The position numbers were made by a program, and so were the translations under genes. A stretch of 64,000 bases of DNA. Origin: Xiphias gladius (lineage: Eukaryota > Chordata > Actinopteri > Istiophoriformes > Xiphiidae). Of this stretch, positions 1-10,108 are shown piece after piece (position 1 is the first letter of the stretch; every line of letters begins with the position of its first letter). Under the pieces are notes generated by a model, which made no database searches, had not been told where the DNA came from, and saw only the letters and a list, made by a program, of their open reading frames with translations. The stretch covers positions 24,865,206-24,929,205 of the forward strand of contig NC_053417.1 in the NCBI RefSeq assembly GCF_016859285.1, read 5' to 3'.

Positions 1-3000
1 TTTTCAGACTTTCCTTCTCTCTGAAGAAACCCGACTGCTCCTCTGCGTCCGACACCCGGCGGGACCTCATCAACAGGTAAAACGGATCCGTTTTTTCGTT
101 TGTTTTTGTTTTGTTTTTTCTCCCCCTTTTCTTTTTAGCTTTGGTTTTTTTTTTTTGGTGGCGGTGGACGCAAAAAAAAAATATGTCGACTCGAATGGGG
201 GGGCTCCGGACTCGCTCCCTTCTCCCCGTGCGATCCCGAAACTCGGAACTCGGTTTGCGAGGCCGAACGCGGTCTTGCGAAGTCACTGGGAAAAAGTCCT
301 GTGCGGAGAGAGAGGGAGAGAGACGGAGACGGATAGAGAGAGAGAGGGAGGGAGGGAGGGAGGGAGAGAGAGAGAGAGGGAGGGAGAGGGAGAGAGGGAG
401 GGAGAGAGAGAGAGAGCTGCAGAAAAAGTAAAAGGCGGAGTGGAATTCAGGGAGTGCTGAAAGCGAAGGCGGCCGATCCCGGTGCGGGCAGACGCCTCCT
501 GGTAGACCCACGTTAGGTCCTCGCAAGAGGCGAGTCCTGACAAAACGCTCTAGTCCCACAACTATATCATCCCCGCAAGGACGTAAAGTCTGCCTGTGGT
601 AGGGACAAGAGTATAGACTTCTTTTTTTTTTTAAACCTAAAATCAAAGTAACAACACGAAGAAGAAAAGAAAAAACTCCATCATGTAAAAGTCTTGCATT
701 TAAAATTTCACTTAAGTAAAAGCGCTGAAGAATCAGCAGCGAAAATGACTTAAAAGTATCCAAAGCAAAAGTACCGATCAGGCAAAATCGGGTTTTTGTA
801 CACGCTACATGTAAAGTCAATGTGGGCTGTTGAGTGGACCGGTTTCCCTCCGGTGCATTTCCAGTGGTGCCGGCGGGGCCGATTTCAGTCCAGTTTCCGT
901 GGCAGTGCCGCACGCCTCTACCGCAGTAATTGCGCCTCCTTTCGCGTTGGAACGTCCGCATCTGCGAAGTAACCAGTAGCTGCCCCGGTGAAGATTAAAG
1001 GTCCGGGTAGAAACGCGGTAAAAAAGTGACTGTAACGCGTCGAATACGCGCAGCAGAGTAAAAGGGGCGATATTTACCCCTGAAATGCAGGGGATTAGAA
1101 AAGTATCACCTAAAATGGAGGTGCTCAAGTAAAGTGCACGTAAGTCAGAATTGTACTTAAGTACGGTACTTGAGTAAATATACTTAGTTACCTTCCACCA
1201 CCGGTTTATGATAACCTATTATTATCAACCGGTGGTTTATTTTTCCAGATCGAGTCCCCCACAGCTGCATTGGTCACGTTACCTAACTGTTTATGTATCA
1301 GGTGGGAATAGCTGGGTGAAAATAGTGATATCATTCTCATTATTGTCCCTTGTAATATTTTGTATAAAGTTCCTCTGATAACATTTCCCGCAGGGGCTTT
1401 TATCGTAGAAATCTTTTAAGCATTACAAGTTTATCCTCCCAAAAGAAAAAAATACAGAGATTTATTTATGGCGTATAAAACCGAATTATTCAGGAAAGTT
1501 CAACGAAGAAGACTAGACTGGCCTCTAGACTGGTCTACACTGGGCAGCAAACCGGCTCCGTGCCTGTGCTGCACTTTCCATGCCCCCCAGGACACCTATT
1601 TTTCATAGTGCTTAAAACCGAAACTCCTTCCTCTTCCTCTCACTTCACATTTTACTCAATCAACTACCGGCGACGAAATGTAGGTATGTGAACTCCGTGA
1701 TCACCGAACGATGGAGATCGTCTCATTTCTGCAGAAAAAAAGAACGGACAGATGCCTCCAGCCGAGCGCGGCATACTTGGGCACTAAGTGCCCTCTGCTG
1801 GGGTTGGAGGAGGCATTGCACCGAAGACTAAAGCGACTTCTCCGTGGAGTGGGTGCGAAGGACCAACTCGAGCATGGAGTTAAAAATAGAGACAAAAACG
1901 ATGCGTCCCGTGTTGCTGTCCCACCAGACTCGTGTCCTAAATATAACACAGATATACATGGTGGGTACATGGCAGGGCCGAGGGCAGTAGCTGTGTACCG
2001 TGGCGCTCGACAGAGAGAGCGAGCTCTGGGAGAACGGCTGTCGCCAATTAGAAGCTGAACCCTGGTCAGCACTGGCGAGGAGCCGCCTTCGTTTGCTCAC
2101 CAAAGTAGGCTGAAAGGGACGTGAGCAGAACAGGCTTGGCTGGTTGGTCCGTGTGCCGTGAATGTAACACTTGTGAGATCTCCAGTGTTTACCATCCAAT
2201 TACAGGACATTACATTTATATAAGCTATGTTATTATATAAAAATAAAGAGTCTCTTTAAACATATTGTAAGACACATAAAAATGCTGTGGTTTGAGGGAC
2301 AATTTGCGATGTTGTTCCCAAATAACTAGAAAAACACTACTACTCCTTCTCCCTGATGGAAAAATCCAGAATACTGCTTTTTTTTTTTTGGTTTCAAAAC
2401 TTGAACAGCCGGACACCGAAGGTCCCCCGCTTTGCTGAAAAGTGTGAAACTCAGACTCGGCCGAGACCTAACGAGGAGAAGCCACGGGAGAGGCCGATGT
2501 GCCCCCCCCCCCCACAGAAGGGCAGTGGTGCCCAAGGAGATTATTTATGTTGAGCTGGTCACAACTGGTTGACACATGCAAGGAGTAACAAGGGACTGCA
2601 AGTTGTTCTATTTTAAGGGGTGCCATTGCTGTAGGGTGTCAAATAATCAACATTTGCAATCTTCATAATTTCCCTTTTGACCTATTTTGGCCATGTGCTA
2701 CATCTAAGCAGCTCCTGTGCTCTTCAGACTCTTCTTGGATACAAGGGAAGGATCATTTCTGTTTTTCGACTGTGAAAGCATAGTAGAGGCATCTCGCTGA
2801 CCACAGTGGTGTGATTTAGGGACTCCTCCCTTGCCTCCTGTCAGCAGAAAAGTGCTGGAAAAATCGGGTCGTACATGTTTAGTAAAATCCGCCTCAACCC
2901 GTTATTATAGGTCCAGAAACCAATGTAGCCTTCAAGAAACTGTGTAGAATACTTTGGTATCCTCGGCCCGTGCGTTGCCAACACAGACCAAATCCTCTGT

Positions 3001-6000
3001 GACTCATAAACACCATCTATTGGAGTTTGGACTTTAGAGTCTGGTAAAGTACATTACCGTTTCGTTAGCATGCCTACAAAACAAACTGCATGTGCCGAAA
3101 GAGGCTAAAGAACAACGCTAAGAACAAGATAACGTAATACAAAACTTGCAAGTCTAATTTTCCTCTGGCTTTCAGCGAGACTTAAGTGCTAACACAGCTG
3201 ATAAATTGAGATTTATGCTGAGGTAGAGGGCTGAGTAAACAGGAGAAGCAAATAACCAAATCCAGAAGTCCACTTCAGGCTTATTTAATGCCTTCATGTC
3301 AGTACTGAGAGACAGCTTTATTGGGCTGCAACAGCCCTTCATAACCCAAATTTTAGGAGCGGTCTCCGAGCTCAAGCCAAATCCGATCGACTCCCAGTTT
3401 TCTTGCTGCGCTTGCATTCTGTACACATTATTAGATGCAGCCATGCGGTATGGCGGCGAAGATGTCCAATTGTGTGCCCGCGCACAGGCCAGCTCTGCGT
3501 ATTACATTGGAGTAACTGCAGCACAGTGCTTGTTGCCAAATGGAGCTGGACTATGCAGCTGCAGAAAACAGCTGTGGCACTGGGCAACAGATCAGCCAAA
3601 GAAGAGGTGCTTCCGCTCTCAGTGGGGGCGCTTGGAGTCAGATACACATGAAGTTATACTGGAAGAGATAATAACTCTCATATGTGGGTCATGTGTTTCC
3701 AAATAACTCAGCAAAATACCTTTTTGTTAACAAGATTAATATTTTAAAAGAGACTTGAGATGAGAGTCAGCAAACGCTGTGTCTTTTAAAACTACTTTGC
3801 AGTACACACTGAAAATTATCTTAAAAACTGGCAGGTGCTGTGTTTACTAGGCCATTGTTACTTGGTCCAAATTTTCATACAGTAGCTGAATATTTTCTTT
3901 CCAAGACGATCCCTATCCTTAAGAAGTTCATTTAGAAAAGTTGCCAACTTTTAAATAGCCAAAAAAATCATGACAATTAAATAAATTCATATATGTTGCA
4001 AATCTGTTGATAAATAATTCCCAGAAAAAGACAGTCATGACCTATGGTGTTGAAAAAGACTTTCTGAGAGTGAAACTGAGGATTGTCAAGTTGATCTTTG
4101 CTCTTGTGGTTCGGTGTGAAAGTTTGCAGTGGAAGTTAAAGGAACCCAGCATTTGCTTGTAGAGCCGAGTTTTGGGAGACTTCATTATTGACCTGGAATT
4201 AAGGGAAGTCCAGAATCAAATGTGTATATACATTTTTTTTTAAAAAGTGCTAACCATCATCAACAAGTCATCGAGTGATTGGAAGCGAAATTCTCCTTAA
4301 GAATATACAGTACACAGCAAGTCAAGACTATCTATACCTCTGACTTGCTTCTGAAAGGCCTCACTATCGTCAACCAAAATAAACACAGCTGCATGAATGC
4401 AAAGAACACACGCACTCGGACACAAGATACACACGGAAAAGTTGAGTAGAACACCAGAATGTCAGTCAGGGTGAGCAGCGTGGCCCTGGCGTCCAGTTTA
4501 TGAATGGCATCCGTCTGGTCATCTGCTGCACCACCCTCATCAGAGCGTGTACCTCTTACATCTTCAGGACAAAAAACAAACTTATTATTTAATTCAAAAG
4601 GAGGTTCAATCTTATAGCTATGTCCTCCACGAGTCTGGGTGAAGACAAGTTTGGGCATTGGGGTAGTCGAGGCACACGATGTTTGTCCACACCATAAATG
4701 GCACCAGGGAAGCGACTGTGACTCACCCGTAAACACATATATGAGGATAACTTAGGTCTTAAAAGTCATTGGATCTGAACCCGAGCAGGTTAGGAGAGAC
4801 AGCACTCACTGGATTTTGTTATGCGTCAGTGGATATGGACTACATTTTACGACTGCAGTCTCCGTGGACATAAAACTGGCATTTCAAAGAGGCGCCCAAG
4901 CGATGCAGTAGGAGTATTGATGTAGTATTGCACTAAAGTAGGGAAACTTGCTAAACCCAAATCAAGAAAAGAATAATCATAATGAATGAAGCAGAATCTG
5001 AGACATTATGACTTTTAGTCCCAGGTATGGGTCAATCCCCCAGAACAATGGCTATTATATATATATATGAGATAAACACAATGAAAGCTCTCTCTAGAGC
5101 CATAGAACAAATAATATAACTCTTTTCACAGACTGAATAGTACTACACACGATGCATAAACTGAATTTGAATGTGTAAAATTGGTGGAGTACCCCCTTTA
5201 ATATCTGGTAAAATGTTAAACCATGAAACAACATTTAATGAGAAATGATCTTGTGTCGTGCCCGTTGTTTGTCTTGACTCTCACATTAAAACAGAGTGCT
5301 TTGAATCTTCACCCGGCCTCTTCAGCTTCTCTATGATGAGAACACTGCTCCTCATATGCTATTATCCTTTTTTTTTTAGCTCTGGTATATAAACACAGAT
5401 TTGGATTACGCAGAGCAGAATCAAAAGACAGCAACTACGTGCGCTTCTACTGCAATAAAGAACTGGCCATTTGCCTCTACAATAGCCTGTCTTTCTGTCG
5501 GTTGTCCATTAACTATAAATGGTGCCTACCTGAATATTCTCCCATTGTGTTCTGCCTGGTGTGTTTGGTCGTATGTAATCCCTCCCCAGTGCTGTAACAA
5601 AAGCATCAATATGTGTTAAATATCAAGAAAGTAAGAAGAAACAAGACAAAATAAAACAACTTATTGTAAGCAATTGCTTGCAGGCCGTGACTATGTGGCA
5701 TATACGCATTTGAAGGCTTATTTAAACTGTTATTTTTTTGCTTTTAAAGTGCCAGTGGACTCGATGGACATCTTCTCACTCGTGAAACTGCCTTTTTGCT
5801 ACTTATAAAACGTAAACACCATGCTTCTGCTGTTTTGGTCAGGTTTTCTTTACAAAAAAAATAGTATTTATATAATGGGGACTAACTATGGTCTGTATAC
5901 AAAGACTAACTTTTAAAAAAAAGCTGTGATATTCCGACTCATCAATAGACCATTATACAGGTAGGAGACACTGTAACAGGTGTGTACCAGAAAGCTTCAC

Positions 6001-6589
6001 GTTAAATGAGTAAGTTGCTCAGACTATCCCACAAAGGGGAGAGAAATAACCTGAACCCTAATGTCGTGAACTGCACCAGCTGTCTTACCTTTATTTCAGC
6101 GATCATATCTGGGGTGGCAAACTCTTTACAGTGCTTTTTCACGAGGGCTAGCGTAGAGGTCTTTCCTCCTCTCAATGCAAACTGCGTGCGACACCTGGAG
6201 GAACTGTCACAGAAGACTGAACTAAGCAAAGTTGTGTAACTCCTACAGGCGGTGTCCTAAAGTGTGGGCAATTCTGCCACTCCTTTGTGAAAGTGGGATG
6301 ATTCCCCGTTTGTGTACAAATACAAGAGGCTCCCCTTTCCATTTTCTCTTATTTGCGAGCGGTTGATTCGGCCGCTTCCTTGTTTACTTCGCTGTGTGCT
6401 GTGATTGGTCCGTTACAGAGCGCCATAAAAGATCAAAACGCGGGGTACGTTTGTTTTTACGTTTTTTACTGCGCGCCGGGGGCACACGGATAGCATTACG
6501 TGGAACATTACGTTCACACCTAAGAATCGCACCGTCGCGGTGAACATTAAACCGAACGCGCCCTTTACATTCTCTCTTTCTCTCTATGT

Positions 6590-6657
<68 letters not shown>

Positions 6658-8878
6658 AGTAAACACAAGCTCAGAAACCTCAAAACTTAAGTTTGCTCAA
6701 GCTTTACCGGAAATGTTGGGCTGTTGTGCTGAGGCAGCTTAGCCACCGTAAACAATATCAGTTACCATCAACATCGACTCCGACATGTCGCAACCCGTGC
6801 GGAGTCGTGCCGTGACGGCGGGACAGCGATGTGTGCACTGCCGTGCTTAGTTAGCCGGCCACCCTCAAACCTTATGCTGAGCTCAGGTGCTGTTGTAGCG
6901 GCGTTAAACGCTGTGCGTCTCGGCCACTGCAGCGGTGCTCCAGGATGGACCCGCGGTCAACGTCTTAGGATAAGAGGTGCAAGCCGGGCTGAGATTTAAA
7001 ATACAGAAAAGGGAGGTTTACAAGTGTTGTGCAAAACGGTGGAATCGTAGCTACATTGACTCATTTAACCTAATAATGTACTGATAAGTGGCTACTGCTG
7101 GTGTCACTGCAGTAAAGAAAATGACTCAAACTCACCATCTTCTCCCCAAGACACCATGACAAAACCAAAATGCAGGTGCAATATCTTATAAGATTAGTCA
7201 TTTTTAAAAAATGTTATTCATAAAAATACTGAGCAAATTATGTGCAACCTTTACGTGGGGTGCTAAAAGCCAGAAACATGTACACATATGAGCAACATGT
7301 CTCCTCATATTGATATTAGCTTTACCTAGCATCTAGATCTTGTCCTTGTCTAGATCTTGCCTAATGGGGACCTTGGGTTTCTGACTGGTTGGTCAAACAT
7401 TTCAACCCGGACTGTGGGAAATTAAACATGGCTTTAAAAAAAAAAAAAAAAAAAAAAAAATCATTTATTAGACAAGAAGATTGATAGAATATTCGAGAAA
7501 ATAATCTGCAGATTGATCGATAATGACAATAACCATTAGTTGCAGCCCTGGTCATTACCACGACAGCCACAAACCGACTACTTTGCTGTTCACTGACAGC
7601 AAGTACATGTTGCACTTTAACCAGTATGTCATCAACATGATGCCTGTATAGAGATCACACTTGGTATAGATCACCTCTGACTGTTGCCTCAGCCGCACTG
7701 CACCTGTCTGGAAAAGAGGTGGTGCAGGAGTAAGAGACTGTAAGTCTGTCAAAATTGCTCAGCAGCCTTGTCCTCCATGTGATCGCACAGGGCACTGTGA
7801 GAAGTTTGATGTGCGTGTGTTCGTGGACATCCTGTCTTGGACACAAGAGACGGTATATGGTCAGTCCTCCCGGTGCTCACTGCACCCATTCAGTACGTTG
7901 AGTCATCGATGGTAAAGTGATGTTTTTTTTCACAGTGCTTTGGCACATCGATGGTAAAGTGATGTTCTTTTCACAGTGCTTTGGCTCAGGAGGCCCTGAA
8001 GGCAGTTTGTAGAAGACCTTCTCCCTCAGACACTGGAAATCTGCTTTGAGGAAAAGAGTGATGCCCGCACACTGACTCAAAACCATAAAGTTATTAATTT
8101 AGGCAGGCAATGTATTGGTCCCAGTCAGGTCACCAGGCATCGAGATATCCCATTTTCCATCTATTTTCCTATCTTACCGTTATGTCAAAAACGTATCTCT
8201 TTATCTCCATAGCCGAGGGCCTTTACCTTTAAGGATGATTTGCACTTTGGCCGCGTGGACCAGGGCCTTTCAGAGACCTCTAATTCTGCAGGAAAATTAT
8301 CTGCAAACTTCTGTTTTCTTTTTCATAAATGGTATTGAATTATTCACTGTTATCTATATACCGCACTAGTTGCACTCACGCACATTAAACGTTACCTCAC
8401 TCTTTTTTCCATATGGTTGTGTTTGTTCTCTGAAGGCTAAAGGATTTTTTTTTTTTTTAATCATTGATGTATTCCTGATGAACAAATCTCCACTTGCACC
8501 AAGGCTGGTCAGTCAGAAGCTCTTTGATGAGCTCTGTCCTGTCAAACCTTTTTTTTTTTCATTATAAAATCTGTAAACATCTGATAAGTCAGTAAAATAC
8601 AACATGAAAATGAACTAAACTGAAATAATATCTTGTTATAATTTCGCACCACGACTGCATCACATCTGAAGTATTTCGGATCTCTACACGTTGATGTGTA
8701 TTCTCCCCTCAGATACCGCGTCCTGCTGATCACTCACAATAAGAAGGTGGCGGATTTGCTTACGTCTGCCGACGGCAGACAGCCGCCGCCTGTGACAAAC
8801 ACCCCCGTCCTTATGCCCTTACCACCGCAGATACACTCATACATGTCGCTACACCACAACTGCCAGTTATATGTGTGA
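1..8878 (+). CDS. 3' end of an unidentified protein-coding gene (last two coding exons)
   Basis: I do not recognise this protein. The penultimate exon ends at 76 with a GTAAAA donor. A TTTTCAG acceptor at 1-7 suggests the exon may be only 8-76, otherwise it continues to the left. The last exon starts at 8713 after a CCCCTCAG acceptor and stops at 8878. The first exon ends in phase 2 (AG) and the second begins with A, so Arg is rebuilt at the junction and the frame runs through: SLKKPDC...RRDLINR joined to YRVLLITHNKKVADLL, ending NCQLYV. Both exons use mostly G or C in third codon positions, unlike the intron. The tail is Pro-rich (RQPPP, MPLPP) and ends LYV, which has the shape of a class II PDZ-binding motif. 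That would suit a membrane or scaffold protein, but this is inference. An ATTAAA signal follows at 9055. An extra exon inside the 8.6 kb intron cannot be excluded. Confidence 0.6.
300..416 (+). repeat. Purine-only (GGGA/GA)n tract
   Basis: The + strand is almost entirely G and A over about 115 bases. It includes at least four GGGA units in a row around 346-364, followed by GA runs. It starts about 220 bp after a splice donor. Such tracts can form G-quadruplex or triplex DNA. The sequence shows only the composition. Confidence 0.85.
660..1205. repeat. Dispersed teleost repeat (AAGTAAAAG type), copy 1
   Basis: The left part carries 'AAAAGTCTTGCATTTAAAAT' and 'ACTTAAGTAAAAG'. The right end reads 'GTACTTGAGTAAATATACTT' and then 'TTACCTTCCACC'. 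The same words recur at about 13440-13700, 25405-25905, 41595-41765, 50505-51245 and 53855-54065. I know it as a common noncoding repeat of fish genomes but cannot assign a superfamily from sequence alone. Confidence 0.6.
6360..6960. promoter_or_regulatory. CpG-rich, promoter-like block inside the long intron
   Basis: The block is rich in CpG compared with its surroundings. It carries an inverted CCAAT box (ATTGG at 6404-6408) and a TATA-like CATAAAAG at 6424-6431, then a GC-rich stretch with ATG codons (for example at 6786) that open only very short frames. It could be an internal or alternative promoter of the host gene, or the start of a noncoding transcript. No downstream exon was found to prove transcription. 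Confidence 0.35.
6591..6656 (+). repeat. Compound microsatellite (TG)n-(AG)n
   Basis: About 15 TG units (6591-6620) run directly into about 18 AG units (to 6656). It lies inside the CpG-rich block and is likely to vary in length between individuals. Confidence 0.95.
7375..7556. mobile_element. Decayed hAT-like MITE fragment
   Basis: The right part contains 'GATTGATAGAATATTCGAGA', then 'CAGATTGATCGATAATGA' and ends 'CATTAGTTGCAGCCCT'. That is the inverse of the AGGGCTGCAACTAA terminus typical of a very common teleost nonautonomous element. An A-run at 7438-7460 interrupts it. A fuller copy lies at 12503-12797. Confidence 0.5.
7904..7987 (+). repeat. Tandem duplication of a 42-bp unit
   Basis: Two consecutive units (7904-7945 and 7946-7987) both start 'CATCGATGGTAAAGTGATGT' and end 'CACAGTGCTTTGGC'. 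They differ at only a few positions, mainly in a T-run, which suggests a recent duplication. Confidence 0.9.
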
Positions 8879-9054
8879 TACATTTATACTACAATATGTA
8901 CATAATGTGTACAATATATGTTTGATATACCATATGTATAAAAAAACAACATACCAGGTAGCCGGGTTCTGACTCTTGTCCATGATTGATGGTTGCATTA
9001 TCATACCAAAATCATGATTTTATATTTATGTGAATTGTGTCACATTGTAAACAC

Positions 9055-9060
9055 ATTAAA
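9055..9060 (+). terminator. Candidate poly(A) signal (ATTAAA) of the unidentified gene
   Basis: ATTAAA lies 177 bp after the stop codon at 8878, in an AT-rich 3' UTR. It is a common variant hexamer. The opposite-strand AATAAA of agmat is about 32 bp further on, so the two genes would end nearly back to back. Confidence 0.45.
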
Positions 9061-9091
9061 GTAAAGTCAAACTTAGTGTGTGATTGCTTGG

Positions 9092-9097
9092 TTTATT
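9092..9097 (-). terminator. agmat: Candidate poly(A) signal (AATAAA) of agmat
   Basis: AATAAA on the minus strand is the first canonical hexamer I found downstream of the agmat stop codon. It would give a 3' UTR of about 1 kb. Confidence 0.4.
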
Positions 9098-9191
9098 CAT
9101 CAGTTTTGTCAACATAAACTGTCAAAATGTCATTAATATAACTTTCTTGGTACCGTGAGATGTAAATATTGAACATAATCATGTTATCCTG

Positions 9192-9811
9192 CTATCTGAT
9201 CCTGTAGCTTGTGTTGAGGACTTGTCTCTGACAATGAAGACAACTTAACCAGAATATTGCCTTTCCAGTGAGTTTGATTTCATAAGCGTTTGCAAATGGA
9301 CTCAGCACTGTACAGAGATCTGAGGTCCCCACAAGTGAGAGCCTGATGACCTGGGATCGGGACCGGTTCCGGCGGTTGTGGCGTAGGATCCTGGACGGCA
9401 GGGGTGAGCTGTGGTCCGGTTCTGTTTTGACACACTGAGACACTGGTTTTGACGGCTTTTCTGTCCCTACCTTCAAGCATCTTTCCCTCCCATTTGCTTC
9501 TTCTAACCAACATTATGTTCAATATCCAGTCTGCCACAAACAACTTACATTTCTTTCTTTTCCATTTCTTTTTTGACAACCTCTCGCATTCATCCTGACT
9601 CTCCTTTTCCCTTTTCTCCAAGGCTTCCTTTCATTGTTGTAACTGTCTTAACACTGAAACTACCTCTGGATGGAAATCCACATTCTTTTGCCCACGCAGA
9701 CAACTGTTGCACAGAGTGTTCAGCATGTTTTGTTTTCATGAACAGAACATTTGGTGATGACCTGTCAACCAGGTCTTCCATATTTTCATATATACTATTA
9801 TTGGATCCCAT
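9192..9811 (-). mobile_element. Possible retroviral gag-like fossil fragment
   Basis: On the minus strand this stretch has gag-like character. It starts Met-Gly (MGSNNSIYE, as in a myristoylated matrix protein), has LSAWAKECGFP, which resembles the matrix region of fish endogenous retroviruses, and then a Lys-rich part and a Pro-rich part. No pol, env or LTR was recognised nearby. It looks like a broken, old fragment inside the presumed agmat 3' UTR. The assignment rests on resemblance only and chance cannot be ruled out. Confidence 0.3.
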
Positions 9812-10108
9812 TTTCCTTATTCTCTAGATAAGGCGAATATATTATATATCAGATTAAAGATAAGTTGAATATATTACATTGAATTAACAAAATTCTGAGT
9901 TTATGAATTTCGTAGACAAGTTGGTGACATCTGGTACTGCCGAATGTTTCAGTTGGTCCTCAGTGCTGCATTTATCCCCTTAACGGCTTTATGGAATTTG
10001 ACCTCCTTATTCCGGCCTATTCAGCAGAACTGCATGTTAATTTGGTTTTCAGGTAACCGTATTGATTAATAACAAACTACCTGTCCTGTTCTGTGTGGTC
10101 TGCTCTGA

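Larger units (their letters stand above)
77..8712 (+). other. 8.6 kb intron with repeats and one CpG-rich block
   Basis: This is the stretch between the two exons of the unidentified gene. It contains a purine-rich tract (300-416), a dispersed repeat (about 660-1205), TG/GA microsatellites (6591-6656), a CpG-rich promoter-like block (6360-6960), an A-run at 7438-7460 followed by a hAT-like MITE end (to 7556), and a 42-bp tandem duplication (7904-7987). Several open frames, such as 3296-3706 (+) and 4332-4736 (-), have no recognisable domain and no matching splice context. I found no further gene. Confidence 0.55.

Noticed and set aside
283-543. Ser/Pro/Leu-rich open frame on the minus strand
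   Set aside because: Translation of the purine tract at 300-416 in reverse. A low-complexity artefact.
1701-2199. Overlapping open frames on both strands
   Set aside because: GC-moderate sequence with open frames in several phases but no codon bias or motif in any of them.
3296-3706. Open frame of 136 codons, + strand
   Set aside because: No domain, no suitable splice sites, and a different frame from the flanking exons. Probably chance in intronic DNA.
4332-4736. Open frame of 134 codons, - strand
   Set aside because: The text looks weakly protein-like (KLVFTQTRGG, DDQTDAIHKLDA) but no family was recognised and no matching neighbouring exon was found.
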